Origin: Tepidisphaeraceae bacterium
Lineage (GTDB): Bacteria > Planctomycetota > Phycisphaerae > Tepidisphaerales > Tepidisphaeraceae
DNA: 64,000 nt
Assembly: GCA_035998445.1 (NCBI GenBank)
Contig: DASYHQ010000008.1
Span: forward strand, 1 to 64,000
Direction: 5' to 3'
In this document: positions 25,587 through 33,026 of the stretch, piece by piece
Position numbering within the stretch: position 1 is the stretch's first letter
Layout of the letters: each line of letters opens with the position of its first letter
The notes under the pieces: model-generated
Told to the model about the DNA's origin: nothing
Seen by the model: the letters and a program-made list of their open reading frames with translations, nothing else
Databases searched by the model: none
Translations under genes and position numbers: made by a program

Positions 25587-25970
25587 CTAAAGCGAAATCA
25601 TCTCGGTTGAACCGTAGACGAACTCTGTCCGATTGATCGAGATTTTTTCCTTCGCCAGACTGATCGTGCCGAGTTTCTTTGTTGTCGAAGCGACGGTGCA
25701 GATTGAGATTGATGACCGGTCCCATTCACCTGGCTTACTAGCTCCGCGTGCAATGATCCGTCGGAAGAACTGCGACGGCATTCGGTTCCCACGGTCGCCT
25801 TCATTGATCTGCGCGGGATCAAGATGGTGGGATTCCGCTGGGGTTTCATACCTACGGCGAATGGACGCGATCCACTCGTCGTCTGGCAACATTTCGCGAA
25901 ACCGTCGCAGCGCACGCCTTTCGCCCACCTGCAATGACGAAACCAGCAGGCGACACGCATCCCGTGTCAT
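25587..25970 (-). CDS. Hypothetical protein
   Basis: Up to 127 residues. The C-terminal two thirds read like a real protein (RFREMLPDDEWIASIRRRYE, FFRRIIARGASKPGEWDRSS, ISLAKEKISINRTEFVYGST), with the lower GC typical of this island. The start is uncertain: the ATG at 25970 lies close to the divergent HTH gene. No family is recognised. It may be paired with the XRE regulator as a toxin-antitoxin-like unit, but the arrangement is divergent and this is speculation. Confidence 0.5.
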   Translation of the reverse strand: MTRDACRLLVSSLQVGERRALRRFREMLPDDEWIASIRRRYETPAESHHLDPAQINEGDRGNRMPSQFFRRIIARGASKPGEWDRSSISICTVASTTKKLGTISLAKEKISINRTEFVYGSTEMISL

Positions 25971-25984
25971 CCGCCTTGGCTCTC

Positions 25985-26239
25985 ATGATTGTCGCAATGG
26001 CCAAGGCCCAGCACGTTCCTACCTACCGCGCAGTGCCGACGCTCTTGAGGAAGCTTCGCGAGGACGCAGCGCTCTCCCAACGAGAGCTCGGCACGAAGCT
26101 GAAGAGACCGCAGAGTTGGATCTACAACTGCGAAACGGCGAACCGTCGGGTAGATATTACCGAGTTCGTCGCCTGGTGCCGTGCCTGCGCCGTCGACCCC
26201 CTCGCCGCGATGTCGGACCTACTTAAAAGCGGCAACTGA
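25985..26239 (+). CDS. XRE-family HTH regulator
   Basis: About 84 residues from MIVAMAKAQHV (MAKAQHV at 25997 is an alternative; the frame is open from 25934). The HTH is clear: TLLRKLREDAALSQRELGTK, then LKRPQSWIYNCETANRRVDI and TEFVAWCRACAVDPLAAMSD. It lies between the Wadjet operon and the tRNA-proximal recombinase, a usual place for an island regulator. Confidence 0.75.
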   Translation: MIVAMAKAQHVPTYRAVPTLLRKLREDAALSQRELGTKLKRPQSWIYNCETANRRVDITEFVAWCRACAVDPLAAMSDLLKSGN

Positions 26240-26483
26240 AACGCTGCCTGCGGATTGAACCACGTACACCAGCGCCGTCGCTCCATACGGCTACCGTCGA
26301 GCGCGACGCAGTGCTACCCCTGTACTCGACCGGTGTGCAATTCCGTCTGGCGGAAGGGTGTTTCTCGATTGCCTCGCGACCGCTAGCGGTACACGCAACG
26401 GGTGCCAAGTGGGGCCGTGGCAGACCTTCTATAATGATCACGTAACGCGGATAGTTGCGTCGAGTGCCGGCGTTCGAAATTAG

Positions 26484-27962
26484 TTACGTCCTAGGACGCT
26501 GCGTCGGCCGCTTGTTCTTCTCGGGCGGGACGTCGAACGTTCCTGCCCGCTGCAGTTCCGAGTACATCTTCTTCTGCAGCGTGTGAAAACGTTCGAACGC
26601 CCTGCTCTTGCTGTAGCTCTTGGCGAGCACGCTATGACGGGCGTGGGAGAGCATCACCTGCCCCATCTCGTCCCCATCGTTTCGTACCATCCAGTCGGCG
26701 CTGAACTTCCGCAGGTACTTGAAGGACAGCGCCTCGGGCACCTCGGCCTTCTCGCGTAGGTCATTCCACGATTGCTTGACGGCGTCCGAGAGCAGCCTAC
26801 CGTCGCGGAACGTCAAGAGGGCGCTCCCGTCTCGCGTGCGGAACGCGAGCGGATCATGGGTGCGGCAAGCGAACGCATTACGCAGCAGGGCGACCAGCTC
26901 CGGCGGCAACCAAAACTCGCCCCGCACCTTCGTCTTGTGCCGGACGTGGATCAGCGTCGCGGCGTCGAGGTCGAAATCGCCCTGCGCCATCACCGCCAGC
27001 TCCTGCTGCGTCGCGCCGGTGAACAGTGCCATCAGCATGAGCGTGCGTTGGTGCGGTGTACCGTGGCGGTAAAGCTTTACGAGCATGGACACTTCGAATT
27101 GCTCAATCGTGCCGGCGCTTCGAAGCTCGGTCTGCGTCATCAGGTCCGCAACGCGCACCTTGAAACACTTCGCCAGCTTCCGCGGCGCGGTCCACCCGCC
27201 GTATTCGACGTCATCGAGCCACGTGAAGAACAGCCGCAGGTAGGTGAGGATGTTCTTGACGCCGGCGGGCGTGAGCGGAGCGCCGTCGCGCAGGTTCTTC
27301 GGGCGGCCCTTATAATGGTTCGCGAGCGAATCGATCCACAGGTAATCGACCGTGGCGAGCGCACAATCGCTGCGTACGGCCTTGAGGTTCACTTCGACGA
27401 CCTGGGTGGCCCGCTCCCGATGGCGATCGCTCATCCGACGCGTCTTCAGGTGGGCGACGTACGCGGCGATCGCCGCGTACAGGGTGGAGGGTCGTGGCGG
27501 GGGCACCACAGCACTGCTTGCGTGCGGCGGTGCGACAAACGGAGCGACAACGGGGAAGTCGGGAATTGGTGGCAGACCGGCGACCGGCGGACGGCTGCTT
27601 AACCGATTGATCGAACCACCCACCTTGGCCGCGATCTTGCGCGTGCGGTCGTCTTCGACTTCGATCAAAAGCGACAGCAGTCGCGCGTGCTCGTCCGTCC
27701 AGATTCCACCGGCCGGAGAGACGAACCGCTTGAACGTCTCGTTGTGGACGTTGGCTAACCAGATCGCGCGCGCCTGGTTGTGACCGAGCCAGAATCGCTT
27801 TGGCGCCAAGGTGCCATTTGGCTTGGCATACTTGCCGATGTCCTTGCTGTACCCCTGCCGCCCACGGAACGTGATCTTGACCGGCGGCGCCGATGCGGAC
27901 AGATCGCGAACGGCATCGAGCAGCCCCGGGAAGTTAGCGTCGAAGAATTCCTTGTCCATCAC
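26484..27962 (-). CDS. Tyrosine recombinase-like protein with atypical active site
   Basis: 492 residues. An N-terminal arm-binding-like part (RGRQGYSKDIGKYAKPNGTL) precedes a core-binding domain (about 165-290, LYAAIAAYVAHLKTRRMSDR) and the catalytic domain. Box I reads ALFTGATQQELAVM, where TGxR would carry the first catalytic Arg; here it is Thr. The Lys-containing hairpin VRHKTKVRGEFWLP is present, box II is FKYLRKFSADWM (Lys instead of His, Arg kept), and the Tyr of LAKSYSKS is kept. It starts about 115 bases from the 3' end of tRNA-Arg, the usual integrase position. It may belong to a divergent recombinase family or be inactive. Confidence 0.85.
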   Translation of the reverse strand: MMDKEFFDANFPGLLDAVRDLSASAPPVKITFRGRQGYSKDIGKYAKPNGTLAPKRFWLGHNQARAIWLANVHNETFKRFVSPAGGIWTDEHARLLSLLIEVEDDRTRKIAAKVGGSINRLSSRPPVAGLPPIPDFPVVAPFVAPPHASSAVVPPPRPSTLYAAIAAYVAHLKTRRMSDRHRERATQVVEVNLKAVRSDCALATVDYLWIDSLANHYKGRPKNLRDGAPLTPAGVKNILTYLRLFFTWLDDVEYGGWTAPRKLAKCFKVRVADLMTQTELRSAGTIEQFEVSMLVKLYRHGTPHQRTLMLMALFTGATQQELAVMAQGDFDLDAATLIHVRHKTKVRGEFWLPPELVALLRNAFACRTHDPLAFRTRDGSALLTFRDGRLLSDAVKQSWNDLREKAEVPEALSFKYLRKFSADWMVRNDGDEMGQVMLSHARHSVLAKSYSKSRAFERFHTLQKKMYSELQRAGTFDVPPEKNKRPTQRPRT

Positions 27963-28017
27963 CCCATTGTAGGGCCAGTTTTCGAATTGATCGGATACAA
28001 GATCGGATACACCAACG

Positions 28018-28041
28018 AAAAACGCCTCTTTTCAGAGGCGT
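28018..28041 (-). terminator. Intrinsic terminator of tRNA-Arg
   Basis: On the minus strand an 8-bp stem ACGCCTCT/AGAGGCGT with a 4-base loop is followed by a run of five T. It lies 34 bases after the tRNA 3' end and before the recombinase gene. Confidence 0.8.
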
Positions 28042-28075
28042 CGTTCGATCGTTAAGTTATTGACTTACAAGGAAA

Positions 28076-28149
28076 TGCAGCCGGGAGGATTCGAACCTCC
28101 AACCCCCTGATCCGTAGTCAGGAGCTCTATCCAATTGAGCTACGGCTGC
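28076..28149 (-). tRNA. tRNA-Arg (anticodon ACG)
   Basis: Complete cloverleaf on the minus strand: acceptor GCAGCCG/CGGCTGC, D arm with TAGCTCAATTGGA, anticodon stem CCTGA/TCAGG around loop CTACGGA (anticodon ACG), T arm GGAGG-TTCGAAT-CCTCC, discriminator A. CCA is not encoded. A recombinase gene begins just past its 3' end, so it is the probable attachment site of the island to its left; I could not find a second copy of its 3' end in the window. Confidence 0.96.
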
Positions 28150-28286
28150 GTGCCGGTCGGCCGCTTTCGCGGACGGGTGGGAGAGTGTGCGGAGTTGCAT
28201 CGCATCTGTCAAGTTGAACGCATCTCCTGCGCGCAGGTTCGTGACCGGACGGGTGGTCGGGTAAGATCGGCCACGGGAGGCCTTGG

Positions 28287-29291
28287 GTGAAAGTGACGTT
28301 GAAAGAACTTGCTGAACGCATCGGCGCCGAGCTCATCGGTGACCCGGCGGTTCAGGTGGAATCGGTTGGCTCGATCGACGATGGCCGGCCGGGGCAGGTC
28401 GCGTTCCTGTCCAACCCACGCTACGCGAAACACTTGGAAACGACCACGGCGTCGGCGGTGATCGTCAAGCCGCAGGTGGTCAGCGACCACGTGCCGCTTT
28501 TGCGGATGAACGAGCCGTATTACGGTTACTCGTTGGCGGCCACGCTGCTGCACGGGTTCCGGCAGCATCCGCACGCGGGGGTGCATCCAAGAGCGGTCGT
28601 CGAAACGACTGCGACGGTTGGCGAAGGGTCGATCCTGTACGCCGGCGTTTACGTCGGGCCGAACGCGCGTGTGGGCCACGATTGCGTGCTGCATGCGAAT
28701 GTGGTCGTGTACGACGGCTGCGTGATCGGCAACCGCGTGGTCGTGCATGCCAACACCACGATCGGGGCCGACGGGTTTGGCTTCGCGACGTACAAGGGCG
28801 TGCATCATAAAATCCCACAGGTGGGGAACGTGGTGATCGAGGACGACGTAGAAATAGGAGCCAACTGCGCGATCGACCGCGCCGCCATGGGCAGCACGAC
28901 CGTTGGTGCCGGAAGCAAGCTCGACAAGCACGTGGCAATCGGTCATGGCGCGAAGATCGGCCAGCACGCGCTGCTGGTCGCGCAGACCGGCATCGCCGGC
29001 AGCACGACCATCGGCAACCACGTGACGATCGCCGGTCAGGCCGGCATCGGTGGGCACCTGCAAATCGGTGACAACGTGACGGTGGCGGCGCGGTCGATGG
29101 TCATCAACGACGTGCCCGACCAGACCGCGGTCATGGGCGTGCCGGCATTGCCTATCGCACAGGCCCGGCGGGTGTACGTCGTCTGGCAAAACCTGCCGGA
29201 ACTGCTCGACCGCGTGCGGCAGCTGGAACAACAGGTCAACGAACTGGCACACACTGAAGGCCGCCGCGACGACGTGGGGTTTCAGCCGTGA
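28287..29291 (+). CDS. lpxD: UDP-3-O-acylglucosamine N-acyltransferase LpxD
   Basis: 334 residues, the normal length. The N-terminal uridine-binding domain (GDPAVQVESVGSIDDGRPGQ) is followed by a left-handed beta-helix of hexapeptide repeats (VGEGSILYAGVYVGPNARVG, IGADGFGFATYKG) with the catalytic His in AIGHGAKIG (about residue 220), and a C-terminal helix. It adds the second acyl chain in lipid A synthesis, indicating a lipid-A-bearing outer membrane. No other lpx gene is adjacent. Confidence 0.96.
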   Translation: MKVTLKELAERIGAELIGDPAVQVESVGSIDDGRPGQVAFLSNPRYAKHLETTTASAVIVKPQVVSDHVPLLRMNEPYYGYSLAATLLHGFRQHPHAGVHPRAVVETTATVGEGSILYAGVYVGPNARVGHDCVLHANVVVYDGCVIGNRVVVHANTTIGADGFGFATYKGVHHKIPQVGNVVIEDDVEIGANCAIDRAAMGSTTVGAGSKLDKHVAIGHGAKIGQHALLVAQTGIAGSTTIGNHVTIAGQAGIGGHLQIGDNVTVAARSMVINDVPDQTAVMGVPALPIAQARRVYVVWQNLPELLDRVRQLEQQVNELAHTEGRRDDVGFQP

Positions 29292-29300
29292 TGCCTCCGC

Positions 29301-29435
29301 CGTGGCATGGGCGTCTCGCCCATGCTCGTCAGCAGAACAAGAGACTTTATCAGATCAGTTGCTTCGTCCGCGCAGCTGATCAAAATTCGAACTTCATCAA
29401 CTTCCCGCATGCATGGGCAAAATGCCCATGCCACG
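29301..29435. repeat. Paired palindromes of the CATGGGC family
   Basis: Left unit CGTGGCATGGGCGTCTCGCC begins the element and a mirror-image unit ending GCCCATGCCACG closes it; each unit is itself a small hairpin. It lies directly before the ABC-F start and shares its units with 34981-35115. Confidence 0.7.
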
Positions 29436-29453
29436 AAAAGAGACGCAGTACCC

Positions 29454-31403
29454 ATGGCCCTGGCAGCATTATCCAATATCGAGAAAACCTTCGGCGAGCG
29501 CGTGATCTTCAAGGACCTGAACCTCATCGTCGACCGCGGTGAACGTCTGGGCCTGATCGGCGACAACGGGGCAGGCAAGTCGACCATCTTCAAGATGCTC
29601 ACCGGGCAGTTGAAGCCCGACGTCGGCAGCGTCGCGATCAACAAGGGCACGAAGGTCGGCCACCTCACGCAGGACCCCCACTTCGACCACGAGAACACCG
29701 TGATGGACGAGGCCGAACTGGCCTTTGCCGAACTCCATCGCCTGGCGCACCTGCTGCGCGATCTCGAGCACAAGATGGCCGAGGTGGAAGGGGACGAACT
29801 CGACGCCGTGCTGGAGAAGTACACGCAGGTGCAAGGCGACTTCGACCTGGCCGGTGGGTACGCGTGGCAGCACAAGCTCGAGGCCACGCTGCAGGGCGTC
29901 GGCCTGCAGAAGGACACCTGGGAACAAAGCGTCGCCACGCTCAGCGGCGGTCAGAAGTCGCGGCTGGCGCTGGCGAAGATCCTGATCGCCGAGCCCGATC
30001 TGCTGCTGCTGGACGAACCGACGAACCACCTGGACCTGGCCGCCATCGAGTGGCTGGAAAACTACCTGCTGCAGTACGACGGCGCCGCGATCATCATCAG
30101 CCACGATCGCTACCTGCTCGACCGCCTTGCCACCCGTATCGCGTGGCTCACGCGCTCGCAGATCAACAGCTACCCCGGCAGCTACAGCGCCTTCGAAGTC
30201 CAGCGGGAGCTGCACGAGAAGTCGCAGCAGCGCGCCTACGAGAAGCAGCAGGCCGACATCGACAAGCAGGACGAGTTCGTCCGCCGATTCAAGGCTGGCC
30301 AGCGTGCCCGGCAGGCGAAGGGTCGCGAGAAGCGGTTGAACGCCCTGCTGTCGTCCGACCGCATGATCGACGCCGTCACGAAGTCGGCCCACATCCACGT
30401 CAGCATCCAGACCGACCAGCGGGCCGGCGACCGCGTGCTGGCGGTGAAGGAACTATCCAAGGGGTTCGAGAACAACAAGAAGCTCTGGGACAACCTGAAG
30501 TTCGAGGTCAAGCGCGGCGAGCGGATCGGCATCATTGGCCCCAACGGCGCCGGCAAGTCCACGCTGCTGAAGGTCCTGCTGGCCGAGATGGACGCTGACG
30601 GTGGTGAGATCAAGTGGGGCTCGAACCTGAACGTCGGCTACTACGATCAGACGCTCGGCAACTTCGACCCCGAACTGACCATCTTCGAAGAGGTGCAGGA
30701 GGAGAGCGGCGCCAAGGACAACGAGGTGCGCAGCGTCCTGGGCACCCTGCTCTTCACCGGCGACGATCACTTCAAGCAGATCAAGCTGCTTAGCGGTGGC
30801 GAGCGTGCCCGCGTGCGACTTGCGGAACTGCTGCTGGAGAAGCCCAACGTCCTCGTACTGGACGAACCGACGAACCATCTCGACATCGCCTCGTGCGGCG
30901 CGCTGGAAAAGACGCTGAAGGAATTCAACGGCACGATCATCTGCGTCAGCCACGACCGGTACTTCCTGGATCACGCGGTCGATCGGTTGTTCGTGATCAA
31001 CCCGCCGGACATGGAGGACTTCGACGGCAACTACACCAAGTGGGCCGCCGCCGAGCGCGCCAAGGCCCAGGCCGCCAAGGAAGCGAAGGCCGTGAAGGAC
31101 AAGGCTCAGGCCAAGAGCCAACCCAAAGCCGCCCCGAAGCCCGTTACGCCCCCACCACAGCAGAAGCCGGCTACGAAGAAGGCCGACAACCCCTACATGC
31201 GGCCGTTCGGCAAGCTGTCGATGAAGGACTTGGAAAAGCAGATCGCCGACACGGAGATCGCGCTCGGCCAGCACCAGCAACAACTCGCCGACGTCGCCAC
31301 CTTCAAGGACGCCGCTAAGGGGAAGCGCGTGCAGAACGAGTACGCGGAGTTGGAGAAGAAGCTGAAGGCGCTGGAAGAAGAGTACTACGCGCGGGAGACG
31401 TAG
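29454..31403 (+). CDS. ABC-F family ATPase (EttA/Uup-type)
   Basis: 649 residues from MALAALSNIEKTFG; the longer frame would translate the palindromic repeat. Two ABC domains without membrane segments: Walker A GDNGAGKSTIFKML and GPNGAGKSTLLKVL, signatures LSGGQKSRLALAK and LSGGERARVRLAE, Walker B LLLLDEPTNHLDL and VLVLDEPTNHLDI, joined by a basic linker (about 240-320). The C-terminus has a Lys/Ala/Pro linker and a coiled coil, as in Uup. ABC-F proteins act on ribosomes, or on branched DNA in the Uup case. Confidence 0.95.
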   Translation: MALAALSNIEKTFGERVIFKDLNLIVDRGERLGLIGDNGAGKSTIFKMLTGQLKPDVGSVAINKGTKVGHLTQDPHFDHENTVMDEAELAFAELHRLAHLLRDLEHKMAEVEGDELDAVLEKYTQVQGDFDLAGGYAWQHKLEATLQGVGLQKDTWEQSVATLSGGQKSRLALAKILIAEPDLLLLDEPTNHLDLAAIEWLENYLLQYDGAAIIISHDRYLLDRLATRIAWLTRSQINSYPGSYSAFEVQRELHEKSQQRAYEKQQADIDKQDEFVRRFKAGQRARQAKGREKRLNALLSSDRMIDAVTKSAHIHVSIQTDQRAGDRVLAVKELSKGFENNKKLWDNLKFEVKRGERIGIIGPNGAGKSTLLKVLLAEMDADGGEIKWGSNLNVGYYDQTLGNFDPELTIFEEVQEESGAKDNEVRSVLGTLLFTGDDHFKQIKLLSGGERARVRLAELLLEKPNVLVLDEPTNHLDIASCGALEKTLKEFNGTIICVSHDRYFLDHAVDRLFVINPPDMEDFDGNYTKWAAAERAKAQAAKEAKAVKDKAQAKSQPKAAPKPVTPPPQQKPATKKADNPYMRPFGKLSMKDLEKQIADTEIALGQHQQQLADVATFKDAAKGKRVQNEYAELEKKLKALEEEYYARET

Positions 31404-31422
31404 CGATTGGGAACACGAAGAA

Positions 31423-31638
31423 GTGACGCCACACACGGCCAACATCGCACGCTGGTACCAGCCGGACGGTGCCTTCGTCGTCGTTGATCAACCAGTCTGC
31501 GAGCTCGAGACGGACAATGCCTCGGCCGATGTTCCGGCATCGGCCACCGGGATCCTCCGGCATTTGGCGCAGGTTGGGGATGCTGTCACCTTGACCAGAC
31601 CGTTCATGCGCATCGATCCTGTCATCGGCAATAGTTAA
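31423..31638 (+). CDS. Lipoyl/biotinyl-like domain protein lacking the modified lysine
   Basis: 71 residues from a GTG, 19 bases after the ABC-F gene. The fold pattern IARWYQPDGAFVVVDQPVCE, LETDNASADVPASATGILRH and VGDAVTLTRPFMRID is that of a 2-oxo-acid-dehydrogenase lipoyl domain, but the lysine of the ETDKA hairpin is Asn. It therefore cannot be lipoylated at the normal place. No dehydrogenase genes are near. It could be a relic or a domain with another role. Confidence 0.6.
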   Translation: MTPHTANIARWYQPDGAFVVVDQPVCELETDNASADVPASATGILRHLAQVGDAVTLTRPFMRIDPVIGNS

Positions 31639-31649
31639 ACTGTATCCGC

Positions 31650-32234
31650 TTCTGTAGGACAGGCATTCCTGCCTGTCTCTCCCCCCGTATTCTGTGGCAC
31701 AGGCATTCTTGCCTGTGCCTCCTTTTTCTTCGCTTCCGGTGGGACGGACATTCTTGTCTGTCTCTATTTGCGCTTCCGTCGAAGAGAAAGAGACGCGAAG
31801 ACGCGAAGGCGCGAAGCGATCGCGAAGGGCATTCCATAAACCGATACCGCGGCGGCGATTTGGGTAAGCCGAAACGCGATTTCATGCACCATTGTGCAAC
31901 ATTGGCTGGTCGCGACGGGGGCACCGGTGTCCGCGTTGCCTGCTATTCGGTTGTCAAAGAACACGCTATCCATTTCTACGCTAGCGCTGCGCGATTCAGA
32001 TCGGTTCGGCGCAACGCCCGGGGAAATCCTTCGCGTCTTCCTTCGCGACCTTCGCGCCTTCGCGTCTGTTCTCCTTCAATCAGAGCGCAAGGAGAGACAG
32101 ACAAGAATGTCCGTCCCACCAAATGCAAAAGACAGAAGAGAGACAGGCAGGAATGCCTATGCCACAGAAGAGCGAATACGGGGGGAGAGTAAGACGGGGG
32201 AAGAGACAGGCAGGAATGCCTGTCCTACAGAAGA
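31650..32234. repeat. Nested-palindrome composite element, copy 1
   Basis: Outer arms begin TCTGTAGGACAGGCATTCCT and end AGGAATGCCTGTCCTACAGA. Inside them lie further mirrored units (CACAGGCATTCTTGCCTGTG, GGTGGGACGGACATTC) and a purine/pyrimidine stretch AGACGCGAAGACGCGAAGGC mirrored by CCTTCGCGCCTTCGCGTCT. The asymmetric centre carries TTGTCAAAGAACACGCTATC at about 31951. Copies 2 and 3 are at 46551 and 61495. Reading frames within it are by-products of the repeats. Confidence 0.85.
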
Positions 32235-32249
32235 GTTGTGCTATCGGGT

Positions 32250-33026
32250 TTAGCGGCCGATCAGGCGCATCAGGCGGTAGGCCCAGACAACCTTTTCGAC
32301 GTGGAAGCGGTGCACCGCGCGTCGCCAGGGGCTTGGGGTGTAGCGTTTCATGACGGCGTGCTGTTCGTCGAACTGGGCGCGGTTCAATTGGCCGCTCTTG
32401 CTCGTGGCGTGGTGGCGGAAATTCGCGAGCAGGTCGTCGATGACCAGCGGCGGAGACACCGTGGCCATGCGCAGCCACAGGTCGTAATCCATCGTGTAGT
32501 ACAGCGACAAGTCGAGCGGCCCCACGCGCTCGCCGAACGCGCGCCGCCAGAAGACGGCGGGCTGGGGGATGATGTTTTCCGTCAGCAGTTGCGACAGCGA
32601 ATACCGCTCCAGTCGCCGTCGCTTGTAGTTCACCACGCCTTGTCGCATCCGCGTGCCGTCGAGCGAGATCACCTCGTACCGCCCGACTAGCCATTGCGCG
32701 TCAGGATGATTCGCGAACGCGCCCGCGACGGCGGCCAATGCGCCGGGAACGTACAGATCATCGCAGTTCAGCCACGCCACGACGTCACCATCCGCGGCGG
32801 CCAAGCCTTTGTTGATCGCATCGGACTGGCCCTTATCCCGCTCGCTGGTGAACGTCATGCGCAGGTCGTTTAGTGATGACAACCACTCGACGGTGCCGTC
32901 GGTGCTGCCGCCATCAACAACGATCCACTGGAGATCGAAATCGCCCGCCTGCGACAGGATCGACTCGGCCGTCTGGCGCAACAGTGGCAGGCCGCTCAAC
33001 GTTGGCGTGACGATGCTGATCTTCAC
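32250..33026 (-). CDS. Family 2 glycosyltransferase
   Basis: 258 residues from a GTG at 33026, whose GTGA overlaps the stop of the upstream membrane glycosyltransferase. GT-A fold: MKISIVTPTLSGLPLLRQTA-like start, IVVDGGSTDGTVEWLSSL, the DxD-equivalent WLNCDDLYVPGAL, and YTMDYDLWLRMA near the acceptor site. It transfers a sugar from a nucleotide donor, probably to envelope polysaccharide or glycolipid. The coupled membrane protein suggests a shared pathway. Confidence 0.92.
   Translation of the reverse strand: MKISIVTPTLSGLPLLRQTAESILSQAGDFDLQWIVVDGGSTDGTVEWLSSLNDLRMTFTSERDKGQSDAINKGLAAADGDVVAWLNCDDLYVPGALAAVAGAFANHPDAQWLVGRYEVISLDGTRMRQGVVNYKRRRLERYSLSQLLTENIIPQPAVFWRRAFGERVGPLDLSLYYTMDYDLWLRMATVSPPLVIDDLLANFRHHATSKSGQLNRAQFDEQHAVMKRYTPSPWRRAVHRFHVEKVVWAYRLMRLIGR

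Noticed and set aside
28209-29252. 347-codon minus-strand frame opposite lpxD
   Set aside because: Shadow of a hexapeptide-repeat gene; lpxD on the plus strand has clear family motifs.
31860-32192. Several open frames inside the composite repeats (also at 46733-47473 and 61632-62780)
   Set aside because: They translate the palindromic units (RQAGMPVLQK-type phrases) in all frames; they are by-products of repeat sequence.
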